Shown here one piece after another: positions 8,459 to 18,043 of a stretch of DNA of 64,000 bases. The notes under the pieces are model-generated. The model was not told the origin of the DNA, made no database searches, and saw nothing but the letters and a program-made list of their open reading frames with translations. Source of the DNA: Flavobacteriaceae bacterium UBA3591 (GTDB lineage Bacteria > Bacteroidota > Bacteroidia > Flavobacteriales > Flavobacteriaceae). The translations under genes and the position numbers were made by a program. Location: NCBI GenBank assembly GCA_002375695.1, contig DFMO01000010.1, positions 5,940-69,939 of the forward strand. Reading direction: 5' to 3'. How positions within the stretch are numbered: the stretch's first letter is position 1; every line of letters starts with the position of its first letter.

Positions 8459-8600
8459 AATTGTATTTTTTTAGTTTGAATTTCAGTTTTAAAATTACCG
8501 AAATATTATAAGCGAAACTTACAAAACCCGAAATTACTTTTTCTAAAAAAAACACAACAAATTTTTAAAGACTGATAATACAAAAGAAAAGATGAGGGAG

Positions 8601-8633
8601 GTTTCCCCAATTGCAAAGAAAGCAGTACTTTTG
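8601..8633 (+). promoter_or_regulatory. Promoter of the inorganic pyrophosphatase gene
   Basis: A perfect TACTTTTG -7 box (8626-8633), followed by CACCC, lies 29 bases before the ATG. A TTTC at 8602-8605 is the best candidate for the -33 element. Confidence 0.6.
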
Positions 8634-8662
8634 CACCCTCAAAAATTAATTAGAGAAAGACT

Positions 8663-9175
8663 ATGAGTAAGACTTTTGATGTATTGATAGAAATTCCGAA
8701 AGGAAGTCGTAATAAATACGAATACGATTTTGAATTAAAAAAAATTCGTTTCGACCGTATGCTTTTTAGCAGTATGATGTACCCTGCCGATTACGGTTTT
8801 ATACCCGAAACTTTAGCTTTAGATGGCGATCCTTTAGATGTATTGGTACTTGGTGGCGAGCCTACTTTCCCCATGTGTGTTATGGAAGTAAAACCTATTG
8901 GTGTATTCCATATGGCCGATGAAAAAGGACCCGATGAAAAAATTATTTGTGTTCCTGTTTCAGATCCAATCTGGAGCATTTTGGACGATCTGTCTGATAT
9001 GAATCCGCATTTGGTTCGTGAAATAGAACATTTCTTTCAAGTTTATAAAGATTTAGAAAAGAAAAAAGTAGACGTTGGTGGCTGGGGTGATGCTACCGAA
9101 GCAGTCGAAATTTACAATCAGTGCGTAAAGCGATATAAAGAAACCCCTAAGGTTCACGGGTGCTTTAGCATATAA
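8663..9175 (+). CDS. ppa: Family I inorganic pyrophosphatase
   Basis: This soluble enzyme hydrolyses pyrophosphate to two phosphates and so pulls biosynthetic reactions forward. The 170-residue protein has the family signature DGDPLDVLV (residues 54-62), whose aspartates bind the catalytic metal ions. Other family elements are IPKGSRNKYEYD near the N-terminus, YPADYGFIPET, and a C-terminal Lys/Tyr region (QCVKRYKE). The length is normal. It is 165 bases upstream of the membrane pyrophosphatase gene on the same strand, but that gene has its own promoter. The cell therefore has both a heat-releasing and an ion-pumping route for pyrophosphate next to each other. Confidence 0.97.
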   Translation: MSKTFDVLIEIPKGSRNKYEYDFELKKIRFDRMLFSSMMYPADYGFIPETLALDGDPLDVLVLGGEPTFPMCVMEVKPIGVFHMADEKGPDEKIICVPVSDPIWSILDDLSDMNPHLVREIEHFFQVYKDLEKKKVDVGGWGDATEAVEIYNQCVKRYKETPKVHGCFSI

Positions 9176-9269
9176 GTTTTAGCGCATAGCGCTATAATAT
9201 TTTAAACCTAACAGTATGGTTCGCAAATTTATTTGCAATCAAACCGTTAGGTTTCCTGCGTTACACTAT

Positions 9270-9299
9270 TTTGTAATACAATCTGTTTTCCTATTTTTG
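9270..9299 (+). promoter_or_regulatory. Promoter of hppA
   Basis: TTTG (9270-9273), an 18-base spacer and TATTTTTG (9292-9299) match the Bacteroidota promoter pattern. The start codon is 41 bases downstream. Confidence 0.65.
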
Positions 9300-9340
9300 G
9301 ATTTGAAAAATTTCAAAACTAACCTAAATCTAAAAATTTT

Positions 9341-11854
9341 ATGGAATCAATTATGATTTATGCGCCCATAGCGATGGCGGTATTAGGCCTTGTATTTATG
9401 GCCGTTAAGCGCTCGTGGGTGTTAAAACAAAACCCGGGCGATGGTAAAATGAAAGAAATTAGCGACCACATTTACGAAGGGGCGCTCGCTTTCTTAAACG
9501 CCGAATACAGATTACTTGCCATTTTTGTTGTTATAGTTAGTATCGCTTTGGCCGTGGTGTCTTTTGTGGTTCCTACTACACATATTTTAATAGTTGTAGC
9601 CTTTGTTTTTGGCGCTATATTTTCGGCCCTTGCCGGTAATATGGGGATGAAAATTGCTACCAAAACAAATGTGCGTACTACCCAAGCTGCCCGTACCAGT
9701 TTACCCAATGCTTTAAAAATTTCTTTTGGCGGTGGTACCGTTATGGGGCTTGGTGTTGCTGGGCTTGCCGTACTGGGTCTAACTGCCTTTTTTATCTTTT
9801 TCTTCCACTATTTTATGGGCGGGGTTTGGACTAATACAATGGATATGACAATTGTATTAGAAACCTTAGCAGGATTCTCTCTTGGAGCCGAATCTATTGC
9901 GCTATTTGCGCGTGTGGGAGGTGGTATTTATACGAAAGCCGCCGATGTGGGCGCCGACCTCGTAGGAAAAGTAGAAGCCGGTATACCCGAAGACGACCCC
10001 AGAAACCCTGCAACTATCGCCGATAATGTGGGCGATAACGTAGGTGATGTGGCCGGAATGGGAGCCGACTTATTTGGTAGTTACGTGGCTACTGTCCTTG
10101 CTGCCATGGTTTTAGGAAACTATGTTATAAAAGACATGGGTGGTGCAATTGTAGACGATTTTGGAGGCATTGGCCCCGTACTATTACCTATGGCAATAGC
10201 AGGAGCGGGAATAATTATTTCGGTAATTGGTACTATGCTTGTAAAAATTAAAAGCAACGATGCTAAAGAAGCTCAAGTTATGGGCGCGTTAAATATTGGT
10301 AACTGGGTTTCAATAATTTTAGTTGCTATTTCGTGCTTTGTTCTGGTACTTTGGATGCTTCCCGAAACTATGAATATGAGTTTCTTTGGTGAAGGACTGC
10401 AAGAAATATCTTCAATGCGAGTGTTTTATGCTACCTTAGTTGGATTGGTAGTAGGGGCTGTAATTTCATCGGTAACCGAATATTACACGGGTCTTGGCAA
10501 AAAACCAATTTTAAAAATAGTTCAGCAATCTTCAACGGGTGCAGGTACAAATATTATTGCAGGTTTGGCCACCGGAATGATTTCAACATTTCCATCAGTT
10601 TTACTTTTTGCTGGTGCAATTTGGGCATCGTATGCTTTTGCAGGCTTTTACGGTGTTGCCCTAGCAGCTTCGGCTATGATGGCTACAACGGCAATGCAAT
10701 TGGCAATAGACGCTTTTGGCCCTATTAGTGATAACGCTGGGGGTATTGCCGAAATGAGCGAACAAGATCCTATAGTGCGCGAACGAACAGATATTTTAGA
10801 TTCTGTTGGTAATACAACAGCTGCCACCGGAAAAGGATTTGCTATTGCTTCGGCGGCCTTAACTTCTTTAGCGCTATTTGCTGCTTATGTAACCTTTACA
10901 GGAATTGACGGTATTAATATTTTTAAAGCTCCGGTCTTAGCTATGCTATTTGTAGGAGGAATGATTCCGGTTGTATTTTCGGCTATGGCTATGAATGCCG
11001 TTGGAAAAGCAGCTATGCAAATGGTTAATGAAGTGCGAAGACAGTTTCGGGAAATTCCGGGTATTATGGAAGGTACGGGTACGCCACAATACGATAAATG
11101 TGTAGCTATTTCAACCCAAGCTTCTTTAAGAGAAATGTTGCTTCCGGGTATTATGACTATTGGTTTCCCGATAATTATTGCCTTTGTACCTATGATTTTT
11201 GGAATGAATAATATGGCAATTGCCGAAATGCTTGGAGGCTATATGGCAGGTGTTACCGTGAGTGGTGTGCTTTGGGCGATATTTCAGAATAACGCAGGAG
11301 GCGCTTGGGATAACGCAAAAAAATCTTTTGAAGCTGGAGTAATGATTAATGGCAAAATGACCTATAAAGGAAGTGATGCACATAAGGCTGCTGTAACGGG
11401 CGATACCGTTGGTGATCCATTTAAAGATACATCGGGGCCATCAATGAATATTTTAATAAAACTAACGTGTTTAATTGGACTTGTAATTGCACCAATTTTA
11501 GGAGGGCATACAGTAGATGCTTCCGCAGCAGAAGCAGTTGAAACCACTACCGAAGAAGTATATGTTATCGATGCTGATGGCAATAAAACGGTTTTAACCG
11601 AAAAACAAGTAGAATACATTACCAACGGAAGTACAATTGTTGAAGGTGACAACCTAAAAAACAAAACCGAAACAATTGTTGAAATGCTTAAAAATGATAG
11701 TAACGACCAAGTAACAGCCAACGTAACTATTGTAAAAACGGTTAATGGAGTAGAAACGAAAGAAACACGAACGTTTACCGGAACCGAAGAGGAAGTTCGC
11801 GCTCAATTAAAAGATGTAGACGGAATGAAAATTAAAATAAAAGATAAGGAATAG
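9341..11854 (+). CDS. hppA: Membrane-bound ion-translocating pyrophosphatase, K+-dependent type, with C-terminal extension
   Basis: This integral inner-membrane enzyme couples pyrophosphate hydrolysis to pumping of H+ or Na+. Substrate and metal motifs are present: DLVGKVE (206-212) followed by PEDDPRNPATIADNVGDNVGD, and a C-terminal GGAWDNAKKSFE segment. The GNTTAATGKG segment has Ala494 and Gly497 where K+-independent pumps carry Lys and Thr, so the protein should belong to the K+-dependent group. Whether Na+ or H+ is pumped cannot be decided by eye. At 837 residues it is longer than usual (about 680-770). The last roughly 110 residues after the final membrane helix form an acidic, soluble tail of unknown role. 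Confidence 0.95.
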   Translation: MESIMIYAPIAMAVLGLVFMAVKRSWVLKQNPGDGKMKEISDHIYEGALAFLNAEYRLLAIFVVIVSIALAVVSFVVPTTHILIVVAFVFGAIFSALAGNMGMKIATKTNVRTTQAARTSLPNALKISFGGGTVMGLGVAGLAVLGLTAFFIFFFHYFMGGVWTNTMDMTIVLETLAGFSLGAESIALFARVGGGIYTKAADVGADLVGKVEAGIPEDDPRNPATIADNVGDNVGDVAGMGADLFGSYVATVLAAMVLGNYVIKDMGGAIVDDFGGIGPVLLPMAIAGAGIIISVIGTMLVKIKSNDAKEAQVMGALNIGNWVSIILVAISCFVLVLWMLPETMNMSFFGEGLQEISSMRVFYATLVGLVVGAVISSVTEYYTGLGKKPILKIVQQSSTGAGTNIIAGLATGMISTFPSVLLFAGAIWASYAFAGFYGVALAASAMMATTAMQLAIDAFGPISDNAGGIAEMSEQDPIVRERTDILDSVGNTTAATGKGFAIASAALTSLALFAAYVTFTGIDGINIFKAPVLAMLFVGGMIPVVFSAMAMNAVGKAAMQMVNEVRRQFREIPGIMEGTGTPQYDKCVAISTQASLREMLLPGIMTIGFPIIIAFVPMIFGMNNMAIAEMLGGYMAGVTVSGVLWAIFQNNAGGAWDNAKKSFEAGVMINGKMTYKGSDAHKAAVTGDTVGDPFKDTSGPSMNILIKLTCLIGLVIAPILGGHTVDASAAEAVETTTEEVYVIDADGNKTVLTEKQVEYITNGSTIVEGDNLKNKTETIVEMLKNDSNDQVTANVTIVKTVNGVETKETRTFTGTEEEVRAQLKDVDGMKIKIKDKE

Positions 11855-11879
11855 TAATTTTTCTTTTAATACTTGTTTT

Positions 11880-11919
11880 AAAACCCCAGAAGCGTTAAAA
11901 GCCTTTGGGGTTTTGTTTT
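11880..11919 (+). terminator. Terminator of hppA
   Basis: AAAACCCCA (11880-11888) pairs perfectly with TGGGGTTTT (11906-11914), and GTTTTT follows. Confidence 0.85.
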
Positions 11920-11995
11920 TATCTCAAACATTTTTTCTTCCTTTTACATTTCATTATAAAAATTAAATTCAATTTTTGCTATCTTGTCGGTAGCT

Positions 11996-13261
11996 ATGAA
12001 CTACCACGACCTTATTACATTAGCCATCGCATTTGGATTGGGAATGCTTGTAGGATTGCAACGTCAAAAAAGCGATCACGAAATGGCGGGCGTTCGAACC
12101 TTTACATTAATTTCTGTAATGGGTGTTTTGTCGGCATTTTTAGCACGCGATTTTGATAATCCATATATTCTTCCAGCCTTAGGCCTTTGCCTTACTGCAC
12201 TTTTGGTTACCGCCAATATTATAAAAATTAAAAAAACCGACGAAACCGATATTGGGCAAACAACCGAAGTTGCTGCTTTACTTATGTTTGCTGTGGGTGC
12301 CTACCTTGTAATGGGCGATAGGGTAATTGCAGTAATTGTGGGTGGAACTATGGCAGTGCTTTTATATTTAAAAGAACGCTTGCACAGTTTTATTGAAAAA
12401 CTAAGCGAGAAAGACCTGGCTGCTATTATGACATTTGCGGGCATCTCTTTAATCATTCTTCCTATTTTACCCGATAAAACTTATGGGCCGTTAGATGTGT
12501 TAAATCCGCGTAATATTTGGCTTATGGTTACCCTTATTGTAGGTATAAGCGTAGTGGGATATTTCATCTACAAGTTTGTAGGAAAAAAGGTGGGAATTAT
12601 CTCTAACGGGGTTTTAGGCGGATTAATTAGTAGTACTGCAACCACCGTTAGCTATGCCCGAAAAACAAAAGACAGTAGCTCTATAAATATTATGGCGGCA
12701 TTTGTTATTACTGCGGCTTCGGCAATTGCTTTTGTACGCGTATTAATAGAAGTGGGCGTGGTTATCCCCAACAAACTTCCTGAACTTATTTTGCCCATCG
12801 CTGCCGTTTTGGTTTTAATGATTCTTTTATGTGTTGGCTTGTTTTATTTAATTAGTAAAAACGGCGAAGACGATAAAATGCCCGAACCCGAAAATCCGGC
12901 GCAATTTAAAAGTGCACTTATTTTCGGCTTGTTATACGGTGCTATTTTATTGGCAGTAGCCTTTACAAAGCAAGAATTCGGAAATGACGCCCTTTATGTA
13001 GTAGCCATAATTAGTGGTTTAACAGATGTTGATGCCATTACCTTGTCGCTTTCGCAAACCATGAAATCTGGTGGATTAAATACTTCAACAGGGTGGCGCC
13101 TTATTTTATTGGCATCACTATCAAACCTTGTTTTTAAAGGTATCATGGCAGCTGTTCTCGGTACACGGCAATTGGCAAAATGGGTTGGAATAGCCTTTGG
13201 AATTACCATTGCTTTTGGACTCTTGTTAATGTGGCTTTGGCCCGAAACATGGTATTTTTAA
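11996..13261 (+). CDS. MgtC/SapB and DUF4010 family inner-membrane protein
   Basis: This polytopic membrane protein has about 12 hydrophobic segments. The N-terminal MgtC-like part is marked by IAFGLGMLVGLQRQ, and the C-terminal part is a DUF4010 domain with ISGLTDVDAITLSLSQ. Members of this two-domain family have no settled function; MgtC itself is tied to Mg2+ stress and virulence in other bacteria. The ATG at 11996 is preferred. An in-frame TTG 12 bases earlier lies within TATCTTGT, which resembles a -7 box and so is probably promoter. The stop overlaps the next start (TAATG), which implies translational coupling with the APP1-like phosphatase. Confidence 0.85.
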   Translation: MNYHDLITLAIAFGLGMLVGLQRQKSDHEMAGVRTFTLISVMGVLSAFLARDFDNPYILPALGLCLTALLVTANIIKIKKTDETDIGQTTEVAALLMFAVGAYLVMGDRVIAVIVGGTMAVLLYLKERLHSFIEKLSEKDLAAIMTFAGISLIILPILPDKTYGPLDVLNPRNIWLMVTLIVGISVVGYFIYKFVGKKVGIISNGVLGGLISSTATTVSYARKTKDSSSINIMAAFVITAASAIAFVRVLIEVGVVIPNKLPELILPIAAVLVLMILLCVGLFYLISKNGEDDKMPEPENPAQFKSALIFGLLYGAILLAVAFTKQEFGNDALYVVAIISGLTDVDAITLSLSQTMKSGGLNTSTGWRLILLASLSNLVFKGIMAAVLGTRQLAKWVGIAFGITIAFGLLLMWLWPETWYF

Positions 13262-14277
13262 TGACTTTCTTTAAAAAAGATCCAATCACAATAATACCTT
13301 TTCGCAGTTATGGTACCAACAGCCATTTGTATGTAAAAGGCAGGGCGATTGAAGACGAAGGTGTTGACCTATCTAAAACGGGTGTTTTTAATTTACTTTG
13401 GAATTCGTGGAAACGTTTTTTAACCGATAAAGTTAAAAACACAACACTATTACTTACCCTTCCCAACGGGCAAACTATTAAAACTGTTACCGATACCCAA
13501 GGATATTTTTTGATAGATGAAAAACTATCAAATCTTAGAACGCTTACAGATGAAGAGGGCTGGCTTCATTATACAATTTCATTTGTAAATGAAACTTCTG
13601 GCAGGAAAATTCAACAGAATAATGTTTTTAAAGGGGAAATTTTAATCCCTTCAAAACAGGCAAAGTTTGGCATTATTACAGACATTGATGATACTATTCT
13701 TCACACAGGGTTAACTTCCCGCTTTAAGTGGAAAGTTGTAAAAAACACTTTTTTTAAACGAGCCGAAAAACGTGTTCCGTTAGAAGGTGCTGCTCATTTT
13801 TATGAAAAATTACACAATGGAAAACAAGGTGCTGAAAGCAATCCGTTGTTTTATGTAAGCCATAGTCCGTGGAATTTATATAAATATTTAGAAGTGTTTT
13901 TAAACAGAAATAGCTTTGTAAAAGGTCCAATTTTGCTTCGCGATTTTATAAATCCTTTGGTGCCAAAACAATGGTTAAAAAAGCCTATTTCCGAAAAACC
14001 CCAAAAGCAGAAAGAGATTATCAATATTTTAAAAACATATCCTCAACTACCGTTTATTTTAATTGGCGATAGCGGCGAGCATGACCCCGATATTTATATC
14101 GAAATAGCCGAAGCCCATCCAGAACGTATCTTGGCAATTTATTTGCGAAATGTAAATCACAAACAAAAAATGCTTCGGGTGCAAGGATTGTTTAAAAGTT
14201 ATGAAACGGTACCGGTACTTTTAGTAGAAAATAGCGATGCCGCTATTGCACACGCCCGTGAGTTAAACTTTATTTAA
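13261..14277 (+). CDS. APP1-like phosphatidate phosphatase domain protein (DUF2183)
   Basis: This 338-residue protein carries the APP1 catalytic domain (PF09949). The HAD-like motif DIDDT is at residues 141-145 (ITDIDDTILHT), followed by a region with YVSHSPWNLY and ILIGDSGEHDPDIY as later HAD motifs. Yeast APP1 dephosphorylates phosphatidic acid; the substrate of the bacterial proteins is unproven. The first 130 residues look like a small beta domain of the transthyretin type. The start at 13261 overlaps the stop of the MgtC gene by one base. An upstream ATG in the same frame would lie inside that gene. The 3' end overlaps the convergent ppk1 gene by 4 bases. Confidence 0.85.
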   Translation: MTFFKKDPITIIPFRSYGTNSHLYVKGRAIEDEGVDLSKTGVFNLLWNSWKRFLTDKVKNTTLLLTLPNGQTIKTVTDTQGYFLIDEKLSNLRTLTDEEGWLHYTISFVNETSGRKIQQNNVFKGEILIPSKQAKFGIITDIDDTILHTGLTSRFKWKVVKNTFFKRAEKRVPLEGAAHFYEKLHNGKQGAESNPLFYVSHSPWNLYKYLEVFLNRNSFVKGPILLRDFINPLVPKQWLKKPISEKPQKQKEIINILKTYPQLPFILIGDSGEHDPDIYIEIAEAHPERILAIYLRNVNHKQKMLRVQGLFKSYETVPVLLVENSDAAIAHARELNFI

Positions 14278-16322
14278 TTTAAAATTTCATCTTTAAAATA
14301 ACTATACGTAGCCAATTGCGACTGCACTTTTGGGTTGGTATTTTGAACGTATTTATTTTGTTGTTTGGCATCCACAATACGCGCTTTTATATTGTCCTGC
14401 AATTGTAAATCAATAAGGTCGCTAATGGTTTTTTTATGTGTTTCATCCAGAATAGGAGTGATAACTTCAATTCTATGGGTTAAATTTCGAGTCATCCAAT
14501 CTGCAGAACCTATGTATATTTGTTCATCGCCATCGTTCCCGAAAATGTATATTCGGCCGTGCTCTAAAAACCTATCAACGATACTGGTTATATAAATATT
14601 TTCACTTTGTCCCTCAATACCGGGCACTAGCGAACAAATTCCTCTAATTAATAAACGCACTTCTACTCCTGCATTGCTGGCTTTGTATAATTCTTGAATC
14701 ATACCTTTGTCTTGTAAGCTGTTCATTTTAAGGGTAATTATTCCTTTTTTGCCGGCGTTGGCAAGCGCTATTTCATTTTCGACCAAAGCGGTAAATCTTT
14801 CTCGTGCGGTAAAAGGCGATACGAGTAATCGTTTTGTTTTAGGCACAATTAGTTCTCTTTCTAAAACCAGAAATACTTTTTTTAAGTCTTTTGTTATTTT
14901 TTTATGTGCTGTCATTAAGCCAAAATCTGTATAGAGTTTAGCAGTGTTTTCGTTAAAGTTTCCGGTTGCTATGTAGGCGTATCGCTTGGATTTGCCGTTT
15001 GTTTCTTTTTCAATATAAAGTATTTTTGAATGTACTTTTATGTCTGGGTAACTGTAAATAACACGTGCGCCATTTTCTTTAAAAATAGCCCCCCATTTTA
15101 AATTGTTTTGTTCGTCAAAACGTGCTTTTACTTCAATAAAAATAGTTACATCTTTGCCGTTTTTTGCAGCCAAAGCAATAGCATCGTTCAACTTCGACTC
15201 GTCTGCAGCCCGATAAATTGTCATCTTAATAGTCGTTACTTGCGGGTCTGTGGCAGCCTCTTCCATAAGTTTTATAACCGGATCAAAACTTTGGTAGGGG
15301 TAATGCAATAATTGATCTTTTTTATCAATTGCCTCAAAAATCGAATTGCAATTGGATAAAACAGGATGAGGTAAAGGAGGCAATTTTTCGTTTTCCAATT
15401 GTTTGCTCGTAGGATTGGGAAACTTCATAAAATCTTTAAAATTATGATAGCGTCCGCCCAAAACTACATCGGTATGGTTTACGTCTAAAACCTTTTTTAA
15501 AATTTCACGAAAATCCTGGGGCATTTCGGGGTCTATTAAAACGCGGGTTGCTTGGCCTGTGTCTCGCTTAGGAAGTGCATTTTTTATTTTTTGCATTAAA
15601 TTTCCAGAAAATTCGTCTTCGATATAAAGTTCGGCATCGCGCGAAATTTTTATAGAATGAAATTTTACCTCATCTGTATCTGTGTTATCAAATTGTTTTT
15701 GAAGATTATATCTTAAAATATCATCTATAAATGTGACGTAAAACGAATTTGATTCTTCTTTTGGAAACACAAAAAACCTGGGTTCGGAATCGGGTATTTC
15801 TACCATCGTAAAAGTATCTTCGCCAGTTTTGGCGGCTAAATAAAGTCGCTCATTTTTAACAAAAACCGAATCTTTTTCGGTGCAAGGATTACAGCTAACC
15901 TTGGTTATAGCCTTAAGTTGTTCTTCGTAATATTGTGTTGCTATTTCTTTTTGATGACTCGAAAAATCTTCTTGCCTAATTAAGTGAATACCTTCTTTGG
16001 CTAATTGGGGGATTATTTCATTTTGAAATATTTCACCAAATTCATTTTGCTGAATATCAACCTGTTTTTTAATTTCTTTTAAAACTTTGTTGGGTTTAGA
16101 AATTAGCTTTTTGCGCAAGGGTTTATCTAACGCTTTTATTTGTCTAATATCGGAAACGCGAACTCTAAAAAACTCGTCGAGATTTGATGAGAATATCGCT
16201 AAAAATTTTATTCTCTCGTACAGCGGGTTTCTTTTATCTGCCGCTTCTTGTAAAACTCGGTGGTTAAAGCGTAACCACGAAAGGTCGCGGTGGTAGATTT
16301 TCTTGCCGTATAGTGATGCCAT
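14274..16322 (-). CDS. ppk1: Polyphosphate kinase 1
   Basis: PPK1 makes long-chain polyphosphate from ATP and can run backwards. The 682-residue protein has all four family regions. The N-terminal domain begins YHRDLSWLRFNHRVLQEA. A middle head domain follows, and then two phospholipase-D-like catalytic domains. His431 in IKVHSKILYI corresponds to the phosphorylated His435 of E. coli PPK1. The region SADWMTRNLTHRIEV carries the second conserved His. The length is normal. It is a single leftward gene, convergent with the APP1-like gene. With ppa, hppA and the phosphatase it forms a phosphate-metabolism neighbourhood. Confidence 0.97.
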   Translation of the reverse strand: MASLYGKKIYHRDLSWLRFNHRVLQEAADKRNPLYERIKFLAIFSSNLDEFFRVRVSDIRQIKALDKPLRKKLISKPNKVLKEIKKQVDIQQNEFGEIFQNEIIPQLAKEGIHLIRQEDFSSHQKEIATQYYEEQLKAITKVSCNPCTEKDSVFVKNERLYLAAKTGEDTFTMVEIPDSEPRFFVFPKEESNSFYVTFIDDILRYNLQKQFDNTDTDEVKFHSIKISRDAELYIEDEFSGNLMQKIKNALPKRDTGQATRVLIDPEMPQDFREILKKVLDVNHTDVVLGGRYHNFKDFMKFPNPTSKQLENEKLPPLPHPVLSNCNSIFEAIDKKDQLLHYPYQSFDPVIKLMEEAATDPQVTTIKMTIYRAADESKLNDAIALAAKNGKDVTIFIEVKARFDEQNNLKWGAIFKENGARVIYSYPDIKVHSKILYIEKETNGKSKRYAYIATGNFNENTAKLYTDFGLMTAHKKITKDLKKVFLVLERELIVPKTKRLLVSPFTARERFTALVENEIALANAGKKGIITLKMNSLQDKGMIQELYKASNAGVEVRLLIRGICSLVPGIEGQSENIYITSIVDRFLEHGRIYIFGNDGDEQIYIGSADWMTRNLTHRIEVITPILDETHKKTISDLIDLQLQDNIKARIVDAKQQNKYVQNTNPKVQSQLATYSYFKDEILN

Positions 16323-16430
16323 ATAGAATATTTGTCAACAGGCAAATTAGTAGATTTTAGGATAAGATTTTGTGAGAGAAACGTTAAGTTTTACCATATA
16401 ATATCACAACTTACCAATAGTGGAAAATAA

Positions 16431-16469
16431 AAAAGCGTAGAATTTCATTTTATAAAATTTTACGCTTTT
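16431..16469 (-). terminator. Terminator after the deoxynucleoside kinase gene
   Basis: AAAAGCGTA (16431-16439) pairs perfectly with TACGCTTTT (16461-16469), and an inner AATTT/AAATT pairing extends the stem. On the minus strand a T-rich run follows. Confidence 0.75.
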
Positions 16470-16493
16470 AGCACAGTACGTGTGCATCGAAAT

Positions 16494-17108
16494 TTAAAAC
16501 AAACCGTGAAGTTCGGCGTCAATTTTTTCAATTATCTCTCCCAAATGTTCTTGGTTTGCCACAAAGTCTAACTTGTCTACATCCAAAATTATAAGATTGC
16601 CTTTATCGTACCCATGAATCCAAGCTTCGTAGCGTTCATTTAATCTGCTTAGGTAATCGATGCTTATTGAGTTTTCGTAGTCGCGTCCACGTTTGTGAAT
16701 TTGACTTACAAGATTTGGAATGCTACTGCGCAAATAGATAAGTAAATCGGGACCTTTGGTTACGCTTTCCATTAAATTAAAAAGCGATTTGTAGTTTTCA
16801 AAATCGCGATTGGTCATAAGCCCCATGGCGTGTAAATTGGGTGCAAAAATGTTTGCATCTTCATAAATAGTTCTATCCTGAATTACACTTTTTCCTTTTT
16901 CGCGTATGTCTAAAATTTGGCGAAATCTACTGTTTAAAAAGTAAATTTGTAGGTTAAAAGACCAGCGCTCCATAGAGTTGTAAAAGTCGTCTAAATAAGG
17001 GTTGTCATCAACCTCTTCAAAATGGGCTTGCCATTTGTAATGTTTTGCCAATAATCTTGTTAGGGTGGTTTTACCAGAGCCTATATTTCCTGCTATTGCA
17101 ACGTGCAT
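16494..17108 (-). CDS. Deoxynucleoside kinase
   Basis: This 204-residue cytosolic kinase of the dNK/deoxyguanosine kinase family transfers phosphate from ATP to a deoxynucleoside in nucleotide salvage. It has a P-loop GNIGSGKT (7-14), an FEEVDDNPYLDDFY substrate segment, the DRTIYED motif (about 78-84) with the catalytic-region Asp-Arg, and a lid arginine region (HKRGRDYE). Which base it prefers cannot be told from the sequence. The gene follows the upstream hypothetical gene by 5 bases, so the two form an operon that ends in the hairpin at 16431-16469. Confidence 0.92.
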   Translation of the reverse strand: MHVAIAGNIGSGKTTLTRLLAKHYKWQAHFEEVDDNPYLDDFYNSMERWSFNLQIYFLNSRFRQILDIREKGKSVIQDRTIYEDANIFAPNLHAMGLMTNRDFENYKSLFNLMESVTKGPDLLIYLRSSIPNLVSQIHKRGRDYENSISIDYLSRLNERYEAWIHGYDKGNLIILDVDKLDFVANQEHLGEIIEKIDAELHGLF

Positions 17109-17113
17109 AATCG

Positions 17114-17920
17114 TTATTTCTTTGGGGGAATTAATTTAAAAGTGTGCAAAATTTTGCCGTCATAAATATAAAGGAATTCGTTGCTAAGCTGCAAGTCTTT
17201 AATGGTAATTTCGGGCAGGGTCAAAGTTACAATTTCTGTTGTTATTTCTCTGTTTCGGCTTGCAAAATCGTGCAAATAATACAATTCATTTTCGCTCAAG
17301 GCAATAAGGTTTTCATTTTGCTGAATTATCTTTTTAAAACCATCGTTCGGTATTTCATTTAGCAAACTTCCGTAGCTATTAAAAGCACGCAGGCTATTTT
17401 CGGTTAAAATAAAACAATAGTTAAAATTGCTTGCTTGCGATAATAAAGCGCCCGAAAATGGTTGCGAAACCACGCGTTGTATTTTTGAATTGTAATTGTA
17501 AAGTTCCAGCTGTTGGGTGTCTACATTACAAATCCACAAACTATTATTTCCTGCATTTGTAGCTGTGCTTACGTTTAAAAATTGGGGTAAATTATTAAAA
17601 TTAAAACGCTGAATTTCGTTTAAGTTATTGTCTAAAAAGACAACCGTATTGGTATCTTCAAAGAACACAACCACTTTTAGCGGATTAATAATATCGACCG
17701 TAGCGATACGCCCCAATTGCAAATCGGTAAATACAAAATTACCTTCGAGCCCCTGTTTGTGTATTACCTCGTCTTTTATAAAATAGATATTTCTGTAATT
17801 ATCTATTCCTATAAACGTATCGGCAACAAGCGCTTTTTGACTAGCAGGTACAACACGTTGCGCTACCATTAGGTGGTTGTTAAAAAGTAGAATTAAAAAT
17901 AGAAATAAAAAGCGTGTCAT
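17114..17920 (-). CDS. Exported protein of unknown function, probable beta-propeller
   Basis: I do not recognise a named family. The start at 17920 gives 268 residues beginning MTRFLFLFLILLFNN, a clean signal peptide ending near MVAQ. A TTG 24 bases further out is a less likely start. The rest consists of repeated short strands with aromatic and hydrophobic residues (for example TFIGIDNYRNIYFIKDEVIHKQ and NSLWICNVDTQQLELYNYN), as in periplasmic beta-propellers. It is co-transcribed with the deoxynucleoside kinase, 5 bases apart. A functional link between the two is not obvious. Confidence 0.7.
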   Translation of the reverse strand: MTRFLFLFLILLFNNHLMVAQRVVPASQKALVADTFIGIDNYRNIYFIKDEVIHKQGLEGNFVFTDLQLGRIATVDIINPLKVVVFFEDTNTVVFLDNNLNEIQRFNFNNLPQFLNVSTATNAGNNSLWICNVDTQQLELYNYNSKIQRVVSQPFSGALLSQASNFNYCFILTENSLRAFNSYGSLLNEIPNDGFKKIIQQNENLIALSENELYYLHDFASRNREITTEIVTLTLPEITIKDLQLSNEFLYIYDGKILHTFKLIPPKK

Positions 17921-17961
17921 AATATTGGCAAGGTACAAAACCAAAATATAAGAAATCTCTT

Positions 17962-17969
17962 CAAAAATA
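17962..17969 (-). promoter_or_regulatory. Candidate -7 box of the propeller protein-deoxynucleoside kinase operon
   Basis: On the minus strand this reads TATTTTTG, a perfect TAnnTTTG, 41 bases before the chosen ATG at 17920. A matching -33 element is not clear. Confidence 0.45.
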
Positions 17970-18043
17970 ATTTTTGTGAAACGTGCATTTTGGAATTTTA
18001 AATTCAGTTAAAATTCTTTATCTTTCAATCTAAATTTATTTCA

